From Thiomonas arsenitoxydans (GTDB lineage: Bacteria; Pseudomonadota; Gammaproteobacteria; Burkholderiales; Burkholderiaceae_C), in assembly GCF_000253115.1 (NCBI RefSeq), contig NC_014145.1, positions 1,798,001 through 1,862,000 on the forward strand: a stretch of 64,000 nt of DNA. The letters are read 5' to 3'. This document shows, piece after piece, positions 1 through 8,588 of the stretch (position 1 is its first letter; every line of letters begins with the position of its first letter). The position numbers and the translations under genes are program-made. The notes under the pieces were generated by a model. That model searched no databases. It was not told the DNA's origin and saw only the letters and a list, made by a program, of their open reading frames with translations.

Positions 1-64
1 GCACGATGGCGCGATGTTCGGCAAAGTCGGTGGCGGTGGTCTCGAAAGTGTGGTGAAGCAGCAT
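1..64 (-). CDS. 5' end of an unidentified gene, cut by the window edge
   Basis: An ATG on the minus strand at position 64 opens a frame of 21 codons without a stop to the window edge. The peptide starts MLLHHTF and continues with ATDFAEHRAIV. This loosely resembles the opening of AMP-forming acyl-CoA synthetases, where a His-x-x-Phe-Glu stretch precedes an Ala-rich helix, but 21 residues cannot settle it. There is no clear ribosome-binding site. It would be divergent from the CinA-like gene. Confidence 0.35.
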   Translation of the reverse strand, partial: MLLHHTFETTATDFAEHRAIV

Positions 65-228
65 GAGCGTCCATTAAAAACGAGGTAACCCAGCATAAAG
101 GCGGAGTGTGCTGAAGCGTCACCCCGCAATCGCACGGAAAGCGCCAGAGTGTGATTTTTTTGGGGGGTTTGGTGGCGCGAAAGCGACGGCGCCCCGCTAT
201 GCTTGGATTTTCAATTCAGAGCACAAGC

Positions 229-999
229 ATGGGACTGGGGCTATACATCATCGGCGACGAAATCCTGTCGGGAAAGCGGCAGGACAAACATTTCCCTCAG
301 ATCCTGGCTCTCCTCAAAGCGCGAGAGATGCGGCTGGACTGGGTGAGCTATCTGGGTGACGATCCCGCCCAGCTGACCGAGGCATTTGCCGCCAGTTTCC
401 GGCGCGGCGATGTGGCGCTGAGCTGCGGCGGCATCGGTGCCACGCCAGACGATCACACTCGGCAGAGCGCCGCAGCCGCGCTGGGCCTGCCGCTGGAGTT
501 ACACCCCGAGGCCAAGGCGCTGATTCAGCAGCGGGTCATCGAAGCCGGGCTGGGCGATGTGGACAGCCCCGCCAACCAGCAGCGTTTGAACATGGGCATG
601 TTTCCGCAGGGCAGCGCCATCATTCCCAACCCTTACAACCGCATTCCGGGCTTTTCCATCCGGCAGCACTACTTCGTCCCGGGCTTTCCGGTCATGGCGT
701 GGCCGATGCTCGAATGGGCGCTGGATGGTCCGCTGGCGCATCTGCACGGCCAGGGTCATCAGGTTGAACGGGCCGTGATCGTGCGCCACGCAATGGAGTC
801 CGACCTCACGCCCTTGATGGAAGACATCGAGCAGCGGTATGCGGGCGTCAAGGTTTTCAGCCTCCCCAGCGTGGATCACCCGGTTTGGGGGCGGCACATT
901 GAACTCGGCGTGAAGGGCGACTCGGCGGCCGTAAGTGAGGCTTTCGACTATTTGCGAGCCCACCTCCCGGAAGGCAGTTGGGAAGATGCACCAAAATGA
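229..999 (+). CDS. CinA N-terminal-like / molybdopterin-binding domain protein
   Basis: The product of about 256 residues matches the MoCF-biosynthesis (MoaB/CinA N-terminal) fold. It opens with LYIIGDEILSGKRQDKHF, the usual GDEIL-G motif, and contains the SCGGIGATPDDHT loop that binds the ligand phosphate in this family. It lacks the C-terminal nicotinamide-nucleotide amidase domain of full CinA, so it is the short stand-alone form common in betaproteobacteria; its reaction is not established. The frame is open upstream to a GTG at 151 and an ATG at 199. The ATG at 229 was chosen because homologues begin just before the GDEIL motif. Its stop lies only 8 bases before the first NtrC-type site of glnA. 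Confidence 0.8.
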   Translation: MGLGLYIIGDEILSGKRQDKHFPQILALLKAREMRLDWVSYLGDDPAQLTEAFAASFRRGDVALSCGGIGATPDDHTRQSAAAALGLPLELHPEAKALIQQRVIEAGLGDVDSPANQQRLNMGMFPQGSAIIPNPYNRIPGFSIRQHYFVPGFPVMAWPMLEWALDGPLAHLHGQGHQVERAVIVRHAMESDLTPLMEDIEQRYAGVKVFSLPSVDHPVWGRHIELGVKGDSAAVSEAFDYLRAHLPEGSWEDAPK

Positions 1000-1007
1000 G
1001 CTGAATC

Positions 1008-1022
1008 GCACCGAGAAAGTGC
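1008..1022 (+). promoter_or_regulatory. NtrC-type binding site 1 upstream of glnA
   Basis: The sequence is GCAC, seven bases, GTGC, a perfect match to the NtrC enhancer core GCAC-N7-GTGC. Its centre lies about 126 bases before the transcription start predicted from the sigma-54 promoter, close to the enhancer spacing of enterobacterial glnA. Confidence 0.75.
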
Positions 1023-1035
1023 ATGAGAGTTTTCG

Positions 1036-1050
1036 GCACGTTTTTGGTGC
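1036..1050 (+). promoter_or_regulatory. NtrC-type binding site 2 upstream of glnA
   Basis: A second perfect GCAC-N7-GTGC palindrome, extended to TGCA on its right side, lies 28 bases (centre to centre) after the first. Paired sites allow cooperative NtrC oligomer binding. The NtrC gene itself begins at 4464. Confidence 0.8.
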
Positions 1051-1114
1051 ATTTTCCGCCGTCTGCAAACCCCGTCTTTTCTCCTGGTGGGAGGCGCTGG
1101 GTTTCAAACGATCT

Positions 1115-1130
1115 GGGCACGCTTTCTGCT
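1115..1130 (+). promoter_or_regulatory. Sigma-54 promoter of glnA
   Basis: GGGCACGCTTTCTGCT matches the -24/-12 consensus with the invariant GG at 1116-1117 and GC at 1128-1129 separated by exactly 10 bases. Two of the less conserved positions differ (G for the first T, C for the first T of TTGC). Transcription should start near 1141, giving a leader of about 95 bases before the glnA ATG. Confidence 0.75.
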
Positions 1131-1235
1131 AGATTCCCTGCACTGCGCGGAGCATTGCAGCAAACGATGTCAAGTGGCGTCTTCAGCACGGCCGATGACC
1201 ACCCCCAACGCATTTCAACCTGACAGGAGATTTTT

Positions 1236-2651
1236 ATGAGCAAAACAGTCGCCGACGTGATGGGCCTGGTGAAAGAGCACGATGTCAAATTCGTGGATTT
1301 CCGTTTCACCGACACCCGCGGCAAAGAGCAGCACGTCACGGTGCCTGTCTCGCATTTCGATGAAGGCAAGTTCTCCGATGGTCACGCCTTCGACGGCTCG
1401 TCCATCGCTGGCTGGAAGGGCATCGAAGCCTCGGACATGCTGCTCATGCCCGACCCGAACACCGCCAATATCGACCCGTTCTACGAAGAAACCACGCTGC
1501 TGCTGAGCTGCGATGTGCTCGAACCCGGTGATGGCAAACCCTACGACCGCGATCCGCGCTCCATCGCCAAAAAGGCCGAGGCTTATCTGAAAGCATCGGG
1601 CATCGGCGATACCGCCTATTTCGGTCCGGAACCCGAGTTTTTCATTTTCGACCAGGTCCGCTGGAATGTGGACATGTCGGGCTGCTTCGTCAAGATCGAC
1701 TCCAACGAAGCCGCCTGGGCCACCGGCGACAAGATGGAAGGCGGCAATATGGGCCACCGCCCGTCGGTGAAGGGCGGCTATTTCCCGGTGCCCCCGGTTG
1801 ACAGTCTGCAGGACATCCGCTCGGAAATGTGCCTGCTGCTCGAACAAATGGGCGTGCCGGTCGAAGTGCATCACCACGAAGTGGCCAACGCCGGCCAGTG
1901 CGAAATCGGCACCAAATTCTCCACTCTGGTGGAGCGTGCCGACTGGACGCAGATCATGAAGTATGTGATCCAAAACGTCGCCCACGCCTACGGCAAGACC
2001 GCGACCTTCATGCCCAAGCCCATCGTCGGCGACAACGGCTCGGGCATGCATGTGCACCAGTCCATCTGGAAAGACGGCAAGAACCTGTTTGCTGGCAATG
2101 GCTACGCCGGTCTGAGCGACTTTGCGCTGTATTACATCGGCGGCATCATCAAGCACGCCCGCGCGCTCAACGCCATCACTAACCCTGGCACCAATTCCTA
2201 CAAGCGTCTGGTGCCCGGCTTCGAGGCCCCGGTGATGCTGGCTTACTCGGCGCGCAACCGTTCGGCTTCGATCCGCGTGCCGTTCGTGCAGAGCGACAAG
2301 GCCCGCCGCATCGAAGTGCGTTTCCCCGATCCGACTGCCAACCCTTATCTGGCCTTCTCCGCCATGATGATGGCCGGCCTGGACGGCGTGGAAAACAAGA
2401 TCCACCCGGGCGAAGCCGCGAGCAAGAACCTCTACGACCTGCCGCCGGAAGAAGAAGCCAAGATCCCGACCGTGTGCTCCAGCCTCGATCAGGCACTGGA
2501 CTATCTGGACAAGGATCGCGCCTTCCTGACCAAGGGCGGAGTGTTCAGCGACGACTTCATCAGCGCCTACATCGAGCTGAAGATGGAAGAGGTCACCCGC
2601 TTCCGCATGACCACGCACCCGGTCGAGTTCGATATGTACTACTCGCTGTAA
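1236..2651 (+). CDS. glnA: Glutamine synthetase type I
   Basis: This cytoplasmic enzyme makes glutamine from glutamate, ammonia and ATP, the main route of ammonium assimilation. The 471 residues match the usual length of GlnA type I-beta. Visible marks are the N-terminal DGSSIAGW loop (residues 53-60), the ATP-site stretch around [10 protein letters not shown], and the adenylylation loop NLYDLPPEE with the target Tyr near residue 400, so it should be controlled by GlnE and PII. The GlnD uridylyltransferase is also in this window. The ATG follows the ribosome-binding site AGGAGA. Expression is predicted to be NtrC/sigma-54 dependent, and the gene ends in a strong terminator. Confidence 0.98.
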   Translation: MSKTVADVMGLVKEHDVKFVDFRFTDTRGKEQHVTVPVSHFDEGKFSDGHAFDGSSIAGWKGIEASDMLLMPDPNTANIDPFYEETTLLLSCDVLEPGDGKPYDRDPRSIAKKAEAYLKASGIGDTAYFGPEPEFFIFDQVRWNVDMSGCFVKIDSNEAAWATGDKMEGGNMGHRPSVKGGYFPVPPVDSLQDIRSEMCLLLEQMGVPVEVHHHEVANAGQCEIGTKFSTLVERADWTQIMKYVIQNVAHAYGKTATFMPKPIVGDNGSGMHVHQSIWKDGKNLFAGNGYAGLSDFALYYIGGIIKHARALNAITNPGTNSYKRLVPGFEAPVMLAYSARNRSASIRVPFVQSDKARRIEVRFPDPTANPYLAFSAMMMAGLDGVENKIHPGEAASKNLYDLPPEEEAKIPTVCSSLDQALDYLDKDRAFLTKGGVFSDDFISAYIELKMEEVTRFRMTTHPVEFDMYYSL

Positions 2652-2670
2652 GGTGGGATGGTTTTCAAAT

Positions 2671-2694
2671 GCGGCCTTCGGGCCGCTTTTTTTT
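2671..2694 (+). terminator. Rho-independent terminator of glnA
   Basis: A perfect 6-bp GC stem (GCGGCC, loop TTCG, GGCCGC) is followed by eight T. It separates glnA from the ntrBC group. Confidence 0.93.
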
Positions 2695-2771
2695 GGCAAT
2701 TCCGCCACGTCCTGTCGGCCGGGTGTGCGGCACGCGCGTTGCCAGACTTACACTGACCGCTGATTTTTTGA

Positions 2772-3350
2772 ATGCGTGCCACCATGACCTTGTTTGCCCA
2801 ATTGACTTCCCGATCAAGCGTTCGTTACGCCGCGTTTGCTTTGTTCGCGTCCCTGGCGGGCGCCTCTGCCGCTGTGGCGCAGACCGACCCGCAGCGCGTT
2901 TACCGCTGCCCGGACAACTCCTACACCAACGATCTTTCCGAGGTGAAGGCGAAGAACTGCAAGCTGATCGATAACGCCAATGTGAGCATCCTCTCCAGTC
3001 CGGGCATGACGCCCAAGGTCATCGGATCGGGCAGCAAACCCAGCGCGCAAAATGCAGAGCCGAGCGGCAACCAGGCCGCGCGGGTTGCGCCCTCCACGCA
3101 AAAAGAGCGCGATCTCGAGGCGCGGCGCATTCTGGAGCAGGAATTGCAGCAACAGCAGGCGCGGCTCGAGCAGCAACTCAAGGCCTACAACAATGGCCAG
3201 CCCGATTACCTGCCCAGCGAACGGCTGGTGGGCGGCGGGGTCAAGGGCGGCGAATACGCCCAGCGCGTGGCGCAGATGAAAGACCAGATCGCCATGACGC
3301 AGGCCAATATTGCCGCCTTGCAGCGCGAGTTGCAAAAGTATCCGCAATGA
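2772..3350 (+). CDS. Secreted DUF4124-like protein with coiled-coil tail
   Basis: This 192-residue protein has an N-terminal signal peptide ending near AVAQT (about residue 37). A short DUF4124-type segment follows, with RVYRCPDN and a second Cys in KNCKLID about 20 residues later. The second half is a Gln/Arg/Glu-rich helix (about residues 110-145) and another helical stretch at the end, both likely coiled coils. The function is unknown; such proteins are found before ntrB in related betaproteobacteria. Its stop overlaps the ntrB start as ATGA, so the genes are probably translated together. An in-frame ATG at 2784 is an alternative start. Confidence 0.75.
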   Translation: MRATMTLFAQLTSRSSVRYAAFALFASLAGASAAVAQTDPQRVYRCPDNSYTNDLSEVKAKNCKLIDNANVSILSSPGMTPKVIGSGSKPSAQNAEPSGNQAARVAPSTQKERDLEARRILEQELQQQQARLEQQLKAYNNGQPDYLPSERLVGGGVKGGEYAQRVAQMKDQIAMTQANIAALQRELQKYPQ

Positions 3351-4432
3351 ACGCCGCAGCGGTCGGCCAGCCGGGCGCGACCGAGTATCCCGGCCTGGAG
3401 TGGCTGGCCTCGATGGCCGCTCTGGTGGATGCCGAAGGCGCGATTGAATACGCCAATCCGGCGCTGGAAAACGGGCTGGGCGTGTCCCGCCGACTTTTGA
3501 ACGGGCAAAACCTGAGCCACTGGATGGACTGCCCCGCCCTCTGGCAGGAGTCTTTGCTCCAGGTGCGCAGCAATGAGTTCAGCAGCAAGCGCTTCGACTG
3601 CATGATGCGGCTGCGCGATTTGCGTGAGGCGGTGCAAGTGCAGCTGATCGTGGCGCGCACCGATCATCCTCAGGGCCTGCTGCTCGCCGAGGTGGTGGAG
3701 ATCAGTCAGCAGTCGCGTCTTGAGCGCGAGGAGCAGTGGCACAACCAGGCGCAAGCCAACAAAGAGCTGATTCGCAATCTGGCGCACGAGATCAAAAACC
3801 CGCTGGGCGGCCTACGCGGTGCAGCGCAGTTGCTGCACGCCGAGCTGCCGTCTGCGGAATTGCAGGAGTACACCCAGGTCATCATCGCCGAGGCCGACCG
3901 GCTGCAAACCCTGGTGGACCGCCTGCTGGCACCGCATCGCAAGCCGCATGTGGTGGGCGACGTGAACATCCACGAAGTGTGTGAGCATGTGCGCACCCTG
4001 CTGCAGGCCGAGTTTCCGCAAGGGCTGACCATCGAGCAGGACTACGACGCCAGCCTGCCCGAATTCCGCGGCGACAAGGAACAGCTCATCCAGGCGGTGC
4101 TCAACATCGCCCACAACGCGGCGCAGGCCTTGCAACAGCGTATCGTGCAGGGCGATGCGAGCATCGTGTTCCGCACCCGCGTGGCGCGGCAGATGACGCT
4201 GGCCCGTCAGCGCTATAAGCTGGCACTGGTCTTGCATATCGTGGACAACGGCCCCGGGGTGCCAGCGGAACTGAAGGATCGCATTTTTTTTCCGCTGATC
4301 TCGGGCCGAGAAGGAGGGAGTGGACTGGGGCTCACCCTGGCCCAGACCTTCGTCCAGCAACATCAGGGAACCATCGAATGCGACAGCCAGCCCGGCCACA
4401 CAGAATTCCGCATTACCCTTCCGCTGCCTTGA
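3347..4432 (+). CDS. glnL: Nitrogen regulation sensor kinase NtrB
   Basis: This is a cytoplasmic histidine kinase and phosphatase that sets the phosphorylation of NtrC in response to PII. It has 361 residues without membrane segments. A PAS-like sensor region covers about residues 15-130. The H-box NLAHEIKNPLGG has the phospho-accepting His at about 147, the N-box is NIAHNAAQA, and the ATP lid regions are VDNGPGVP and GSGLGL. These are the normal NtrB marks. The ATG overlaps the stop of the upstream gene, and ntrC starts 31 bases downstream. Confidence 0.95.
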   Translation: MNAAAVGQPGATEYPGLEWLASMAALVDAEGAIEYANPALENGLGVSRRLLNGQNLSHWMDCPALWQESLLQVRSNEFSSKRFDCMMRLRDLREAVQVQLIVARTDHPQGLLLAEVVEISQQSRLEREEQWHNQAQANKELIRNLAHEIKNPLGGLRGAAQLLHAELPSAELQEYTQVIIAEADRLQTLVDRLLAPHRKPHVVGDVNIHEVCEHVRTLLQAEFPQGLTIEQDYDASLPEFRGDKEQLIQAVLNIAHNAAQALQQRIVQGDASIVFRTRVARQMTLARQRYKLALVLHIVDNGPGVPAELKDRIFFPLISGREGGSGLGLTLAQTFVQQHQGTIECDSQPGHTEFRITLPLP

Positions 4433-4463
4433 AGGCAGGGCTTTCGTCGCAAGGGAGCGCGCG

Positions 4464-5939
4464 ATGAAACCGATCTGGCTGGTTGACGACGACGCCTCGA
4501 TCCGCTTCGTGCTGGAAAAGGCGCTGCAGAAGTCGGGCATGGAAGTGCGCAGTTTTTCCAATCCGCGCGACGTGCTCAGCGCCTTTGCCGAAGGCTGCCC
4601 GCAAGTGCTCATCAGCGACATCCGCATGCCGGGCGGCAACGGTATCGACTTGCTGCAACAAATCCGCCAATCGCATCCAGGCCTGCCCGTCATCATCATG
4701 ACGGCCTACTCCGATCTCGATAGCGCGGTGGCCTCGCTGCAGGGCGGCGCGTTCGACTATCTGAGCAAGCCCTTCGATGTGGACAAAGCGGTCGAACTGA
4801 TCCAGCGGGCCGTCGATGAAAGCCTGCGCGAAGAGCAGGCCGATGAAGCACACAACGAAGCCCCCGAGCTGCTCGGTCAGGCCCCGGCCATGCAAGATGT
4901 GTTCCGCGCCATTGGTCGGCTTGCGCATTCGCAGGTCACCGTGCTGATCACGGGAGAGTCGGGTTCGGGCAAGGAGCTCGTCGCCCGCGCTCTGCACAAG
5001 CACAGCCCGCGCTCGGGCGGGCCGTTTGTCGCCATCAACACCGCGGCCATTCCGAAGGATCTGCTGGAAAGCGAGCTGTTCGGCCACGAGCGCGGCGCCT
5101 TCACCGGCGCGCAGACCCTGCGGCGCGGCCGCTTCGAGCAGGCTGAAGGCGGCACCTTGTTCCTCGACGAAATCGGCGACATGCCGCTTGAACTGCAGAC
5201 CCGCCTGCTGCGCGTGCTATCCGATGGACACTATTATCGCGTGGGCGGGCACAGCGCGATCAAGTCGCATGTGCGGGTCATTGCCGCCACGCACCAGAAC
5301 CTCGAACAACGTGTGACCCAGGGCCAGTTCCGCGAGGATCTGTTTCACCGCCTCAACGTCATTCGCCTGCGCCTTCCGGCCCTGCGCGAGCGCAGCGAAG
5401 ACATTGCTCCGCTGACCAAACATTTCCTGCAGCGCAGCGCGCAGGAACTCGGCGTCGAGGCCAAGCGCATCTCCGCCGAGGCCCTGCGCGTGCTGCAGCA
5501 GTTCCCCTTTCCCGGCAATGTGCGGCAGCTGGAGAACCTGTGTCAGTGGCTGACCGTCATGGCGCCGGCGCAGACCATTCAGGTCAAAGACCTGCCAGAC
5601 GATGTAAAAACGGAAGTGCGCTCTGAGCAAGCGCCGATGCCTGCTGTGGCGGCAACAGCGTCGGCCGATATCCCTTTTATTGCGGCTTCAAACCCCGATT
5701 CAACGGCGATTGAGCCGTCGAACGAGGACTGGGAGCACCGCGTCGAACAGGTGGCCCAGGGCTTGATCCGCAGGGGCGAGCCCGACGTCATGCACCATCT
5801 GACCCAGCGATTCGAACGCGCGGTGATCGCCGCCGCGCTGGCGCAAACTCACGGTCGGCGCATCGAAGCGGCGCAAAAACTCGGCATCGGTCGCAACACC
5901 ATCACCCGAAAAATTCAGGAACTGGGAATGGAAGAATGA
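4464..5939 (+). CDS. glnG: Nitrogen regulator NtrC, sigma-54 activator
   Basis: NtrC is the response regulator that activates sigma-54 promoters under nitrogen limitation, here most directly the glnA promoter at 1115. The 491 residues hold a receiver domain with acidic pocket D8-D9-D10 and phospho-acceptor D52 (ISDIRMPGG). A central AAA+ domain follows with Walker A GESGSGKE, the sigma-54 contact motif GAFTGA and Walker B FLDEIGD. A C-terminal Fis-type helix-turn-helix ends the protein (GIGRNTITRKI). The open frame extends upstream to 4320. The ATG at 4464, preceded by AAGGGAG, is chosen because it starts exactly at the receiver domain. Confidence 0.96.
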   Translation: MKPIWLVDDDASIRFVLEKALQKSGMEVRSFSNPRDVLSAFAEGCPQVLISDIRMPGGNGIDLLQQIRQSHPGLPVIIMTAYSDLDSAVASLQGGAFDYLSKPFDVDKAVELIQRAVDESLREEQADEAHNEAPELLGQAPAMQDVFRAIGRLAHSQVTVLITGESGSGKELVARALHKHSPRSGGPFVAINTAAIPKDLLESELFGHERGAFTGAQTLRRGRFEQAEGGTLFLDEIGDMPLELQTRLLRVLSDGHYYRVGGHSAIKSHVRVIAATHQNLEQRVTQGQFREDLFHRLNVIRLRLPALRERSEDIAPLTKHFLQRSAQELGVEAKRISAEALRVLQQFPFPGNVRQLENLCQWLTVMAPAQTIQVKDLPDDVKTEVRSEQAPMPAVAATASADIPFIAASNPDSTAIEPSNEDWEHRVEQVAQGLIRRGEPDVMHHLTQRFERAVIAAALAQTHGRRIEAAQKLGIGRNTITRKIQELGMEE

Positions 5940-5945
5940 GCTGGG

Positions 5946-6707
5946 TCACACGACGGCAATCACCGGCGCGTGATCGCTGGGGCGCTCGTTCTTGCGCGGC
6001 GCCTTGTCGATGACGCAGCTCTGCAGCGAATCGCGCAAGCCCTCGCTCACCAGAATGTGGTCGATGCGCAGGCCCTGATTTTTGCGGAAGGCCAGATTGC
6101 GGTAATCCCACCAGCTCCAGCTCTTGGGAGGCTGGTCAAAGGCGCGGAAAGCGTCGATCAGACCGAGCCCGAGCAGCGCCTTGAAATGCCCTCGCTCTTC
6201 GGGCGTGCAGTGAATCTGCCCGGCCCAGGCGACCGGATCAAACACATCACGATCTTCCGGGGCAATGTTGAAGTCGCCCATCAGCGCCACTTTCGCATAA
6301 CGCTGCAGTTCCGCAGCGACCCATGCCTGCAGCGCATCGAGCCAGCGCATTTTGTAGGCGAACTTGTCGCTATCCGGAGCTTGCCCATTGGGAAAATAGG
6401 CGCCGATCACCCGCAGATCGCCAAACGTCGCGGCGATCACGCGGGCCTGCGCATCCTCGAAGCCGGGAATGCCGCGCTGCACCTCCGCCGCTTCGCGGCG
6501 ACTGAGCAGGGCCACGCCGTTGTAGGTCGGCTGCCCGAGGCACACGCTGTGATAACCCGCGTTCAGCAACTCGGCATGCGGAAACCGATCGTCGGTCAGC
6601 TTGGTTTCCTGCAACGCCAGCACGTCGGGCGACTGGGCCTGCAACCAGTCGAGCACCTGCGGCAGGCGCACGGAGAGGGAGTTCACATTCCAGGTGGCAA
6701 TTTTCAT
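5946..6707 (-). CDS. xth: Exodeoxyribonuclease III
   Basis: This is an AP endonuclease and 3'-5' exonuclease of base-excision repair, from the exonuclease-endonuclease-phosphatase family. The 253 residues start MKIATWNVNSL, include the metal ligand in LALQETKL, the catalytic GDFNIAPEDRDVF, RIDHILVS and the C-terminal SDHAPV, all typical of ExoIII/XthA. The frame runs 23 codons further upstream, but the family N-terminus fixes the start at 6707. It converges on ntrC with only 6 bases between stops and no visible terminator. Confidence 0.95.
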   Translation of the reverse strand: MKIATWNVNSLSVRLPQVLDWLQAQSPDVLALQETKLTDDRFPHAELLNAGYHSVCLGQPTYNGVALLSRREAAEVQRGIPGFEDAQARVIAATFGDLRVIGAYFPNGQAPDSDKFAYKMRWLDALQAWVAAELQRYAKVALMGDFNIAPEDRDVFDPVAWAGQIHCTPEERGHFKALLGLGLIDAFRAFDQPPKSWSWWDYRNLAFRKNQGLRIDHILVSEGLRDSLQSCVIDKAPRKNERPSDHAPVIAVV

Positions 6708-6792
6708 GGTCGTCGCTTTTTCAAACGTCCTATTCTGCCTGCGACGCACCAGCGGAAAACTTGCATCTGGATACATTCGCTTTATTTGAGAT

Positions 6793-6805
6793 GTTATAAA
6801 GTAAC
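6793..6805. promoter_or_regulatory. Zur-like palindrome before the metal ABC transporter
   Basis: GTTATAAAGTAAC is an inverted repeat of GTTA and TAAC around five bases, inside an AT-rich promoter region 27 bases before the substrate-binding-protein gene. Zur boxes of proteobacteria share the GTTATA core. The match is suggestive only. Confidence 0.45.
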
Positions 6806-6831
6806 TCCTGTTTTGTCCTCAGAGATTTCCC

Positions 6832-7719
6832 ATGAAAGCCCGATCCTTCCTGCTTTACCTCGCTCTTTTGTCGCCGCTCTCGCAGCTGTTCGCCAGCGGC
6901 GCGCAGGCGGCGCCGATTTCCATCGTGGCGGCAGAAAGTACCTATGGCGTCATTGCGCAGGCCATCGGCGGCGATGAGGTGAAGGTGGACAGCATCATCA
7001 GCAATCCGAACGTCGATCCGCACAGCTTCGAGGCGACGCCGGCCGTAGCGCGCAAGGTGGCGAAGGCGCAGATCGCCATTCTCAACGGCATCGGCTACGA
7101 CGAGTGGATGAGCAAAATGCTGGCCGCCAATCCCGCCCCGCAGCGGCAGGTGATCGTGGCCGCCGAACTCGACCCCGCGCTGATCATGGCCGATCGCAAT
7201 CCGCATGTGTTCTACGATCCGCTGATCGCGCTCAAGGTGGCGGAAAAACTCACGCAACTGCTGCAGCGAGCCGATCCGGCGCATCGCCAAGTCTTTGCCG
7301 CGAATCTGCAGGGTTTCAAAGCGCAGTTGAGTCGGCTAAACGAAGCGCAGACCGCGCTGAAAAAGCAATATCCGCAGCTCAAAGTCACGGCCACGGAGCC
7401 GGTGGTCGGCTATCTGCTGCGGCAACTGGGTTGGATCAGTGTGGGTGAGAAATTTCAATTCGACGTGATGAACGACACCGAGCCCTCTCCCGCCGAAGTG
7501 GCGCGCTACGAAGACCGTCTGCGTCAGCACAAAGTGGCGCTGCTGCTCTACAACCGCCAGGTGACCGATCCGCTGACGGATCGCCTGCGCAGGGTCGCGC
7601 TGGATTCCGGGGTGCCGGTGGTGGGGGTGGATGAATTCGTGCCGCCCAAGACCGGCTATGTGCAGTGGCAACTGCAAACCCTCGCAGCGATCGAGCGTGC
7701 GCTGGGCAAATCGCATTGA
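6832..7719 (+). CDS. Zn/Mn-type ABC transporter substrate-binding protein
   Basis: This periplasmic metal-binding protein of the cluster A-I (ZnuA/TroA-like) family has 295 residues. A signal peptide of about 26 residues ends at AQAAPI. Probable metal ligands are the His residues in NVDPHSFE and NPHVFYDP and a later Glu/Asp in VVGVDEFVPPKTG. The His-rich loop of classical ZnuA is absent, so zinc versus manganese is open; the Zur-like palindrome favours zinc. It is the first gene of a compact three-gene operon with the ATPase and permease that follow. Confidence 0.88.
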   Translation: MKARSFLLYLALLSPLSQLFASGAQAAPISIVAAESTYGVIAQAIGGDEVKVDSIISNPNVDPHSFEATPAVARKVAKAQIAILNGIGYDEWMSKMLAANPAPQRQVIVAAELDPALIMADRNPHVFYDPLIALKVAEKLTQLLQRADPAHRQVFAANLQGFKAQLSRLNEAQTALKKQYPQLKVTATEPVVGYLLRQLGWISVGEKFQFDVMNDTEPSPAEVARYEDRLRQHKVALLLYNRQVTDPLTDRLRRVALDSGVPVVGVDEFVPPKTGYVQWQLQTLAAIERALGKSH

Positions 7720-7742
7720 CCGTGTCGGCTCAACCTTCCGCG

Positions 7743-8588
7743 ATGAACCTTCCGACCGAGTGGGCGGTGCAAGCACAGGGCCTGCGCTGCGCACTCGGGG
7801 GGCGCACCGTGCTCGAAGGACTGGATCTGCACATCCGCGCTGGGCAGTTTGTCGGCGTGTTCGGCGCCAACGGTGCGGGCAAAACCACCTTGCTGCGCGC
7901 CCTGCTGGGTTTGCAGCCGCTGGAGTCGGGGCGCTTGCGTTTGCTGGGGCAGGAGGGCGTTTCCGCGCGGGCTCGCATCGGCTATGTCTCGCAGCGCGAC
8001 CCGGTGGGCGCCGACAGTTTTCTGCGGGTGCGCAGCTTTGTCGCCACGGCCTGGCAGGGCGAACGCTGGGGGCTGGGGCTCGGAGGTGCGCAGCAGTGTG
8101 CGCAGGCCGTCGATGCGGCGCTGAAGGCGATGGAAATGGGGTCGCTTGCCGAACGCGGCATGGACGCGCTCTCCGGCGGGCAGCGCCAGCGGGCGCGCAT
8201 CGCCCAGGCGCTGGTCAACCCGGTGCGCATGTTGCTGCTGGATGAACCGCTCTCGAATCTCGACCCCCAGGCGCAGCAGCGCATTTTGCAAACGGCGCGC
8301 CGGTTGTGTACCGAGCAGGGCATGACGGTGTTGATGACCGCGCACGACATCAATCCGCTGCTGCCGCACATGGATCAGGTGCTCTACCTCGCGGGCGGCC
8401 GGGGGCGGCTAGGCACGGTGGATGAGGTGGTCAACGCACCGGCGCTCTCGGCGCTGTATGGTCTGCCAATGGCCGTAGCGCGCGAAGGCGGCTATCTGTT
8501 CATTCATCCCGCCGGTGGCTTCATGCCCGAAGAGGCCGCACATTGCGGGCACGATCACGGTCATGCCGGCGAAGGAGAGGGCGCGTGA
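7743..8588 (+). CDS. Metal ABC transporter ATP-binding protein
   Basis: This cytoplasmic ATPase energises the importer. It carries Walker A GANGAGKTT, signature LSGGQRQRARIAQAL, Walker B LLLDEPLSNLDP and the switch His in MTAHDIN. The C-terminus ends in a His-rich tail, HCGHDHGH, which may bind metal as in some ZnuC proteins. The start at ATG 7743 gives 281 residues. A GTG at 7722, just after the upstream stop, would add seven residues and is a real alternative. Its stop overlaps the permease start as GTGA. Confidence 0.88.
   Translation: MNLPTEWAVQAQGLRCALGGRTVLEGLDLHIRAGQFVGVFGANGAGKTTLLRALLGLQPLESGRLRLLGQEGVSARARIGYVSQRDPVGADSFLRVRSFVATAWQGERWGLGLGGAQQCAQAVDAALKAMEMGSLAERGMDALSGGQRQRARIAQALVNPVRMLLLDEPLSNLDPQAQQRILQTARRLCTEQGMTVLMTAHDINPLLPHMDQVLYLAGGRGRLGTVDEVVNAPALSALYGLPMAVAREGGYLFIHPAGGFMPEEAAHCGHDHGHAGEGEGA

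Noticed and set aside
1215..2708. Long open frame on the minus strand across glnA
   Set aside because: It is exactly antisense to a clear glutamine synthetase gene, His/Val/Gly-rich without recognisable motifs; a by-product of high-GC codon use.
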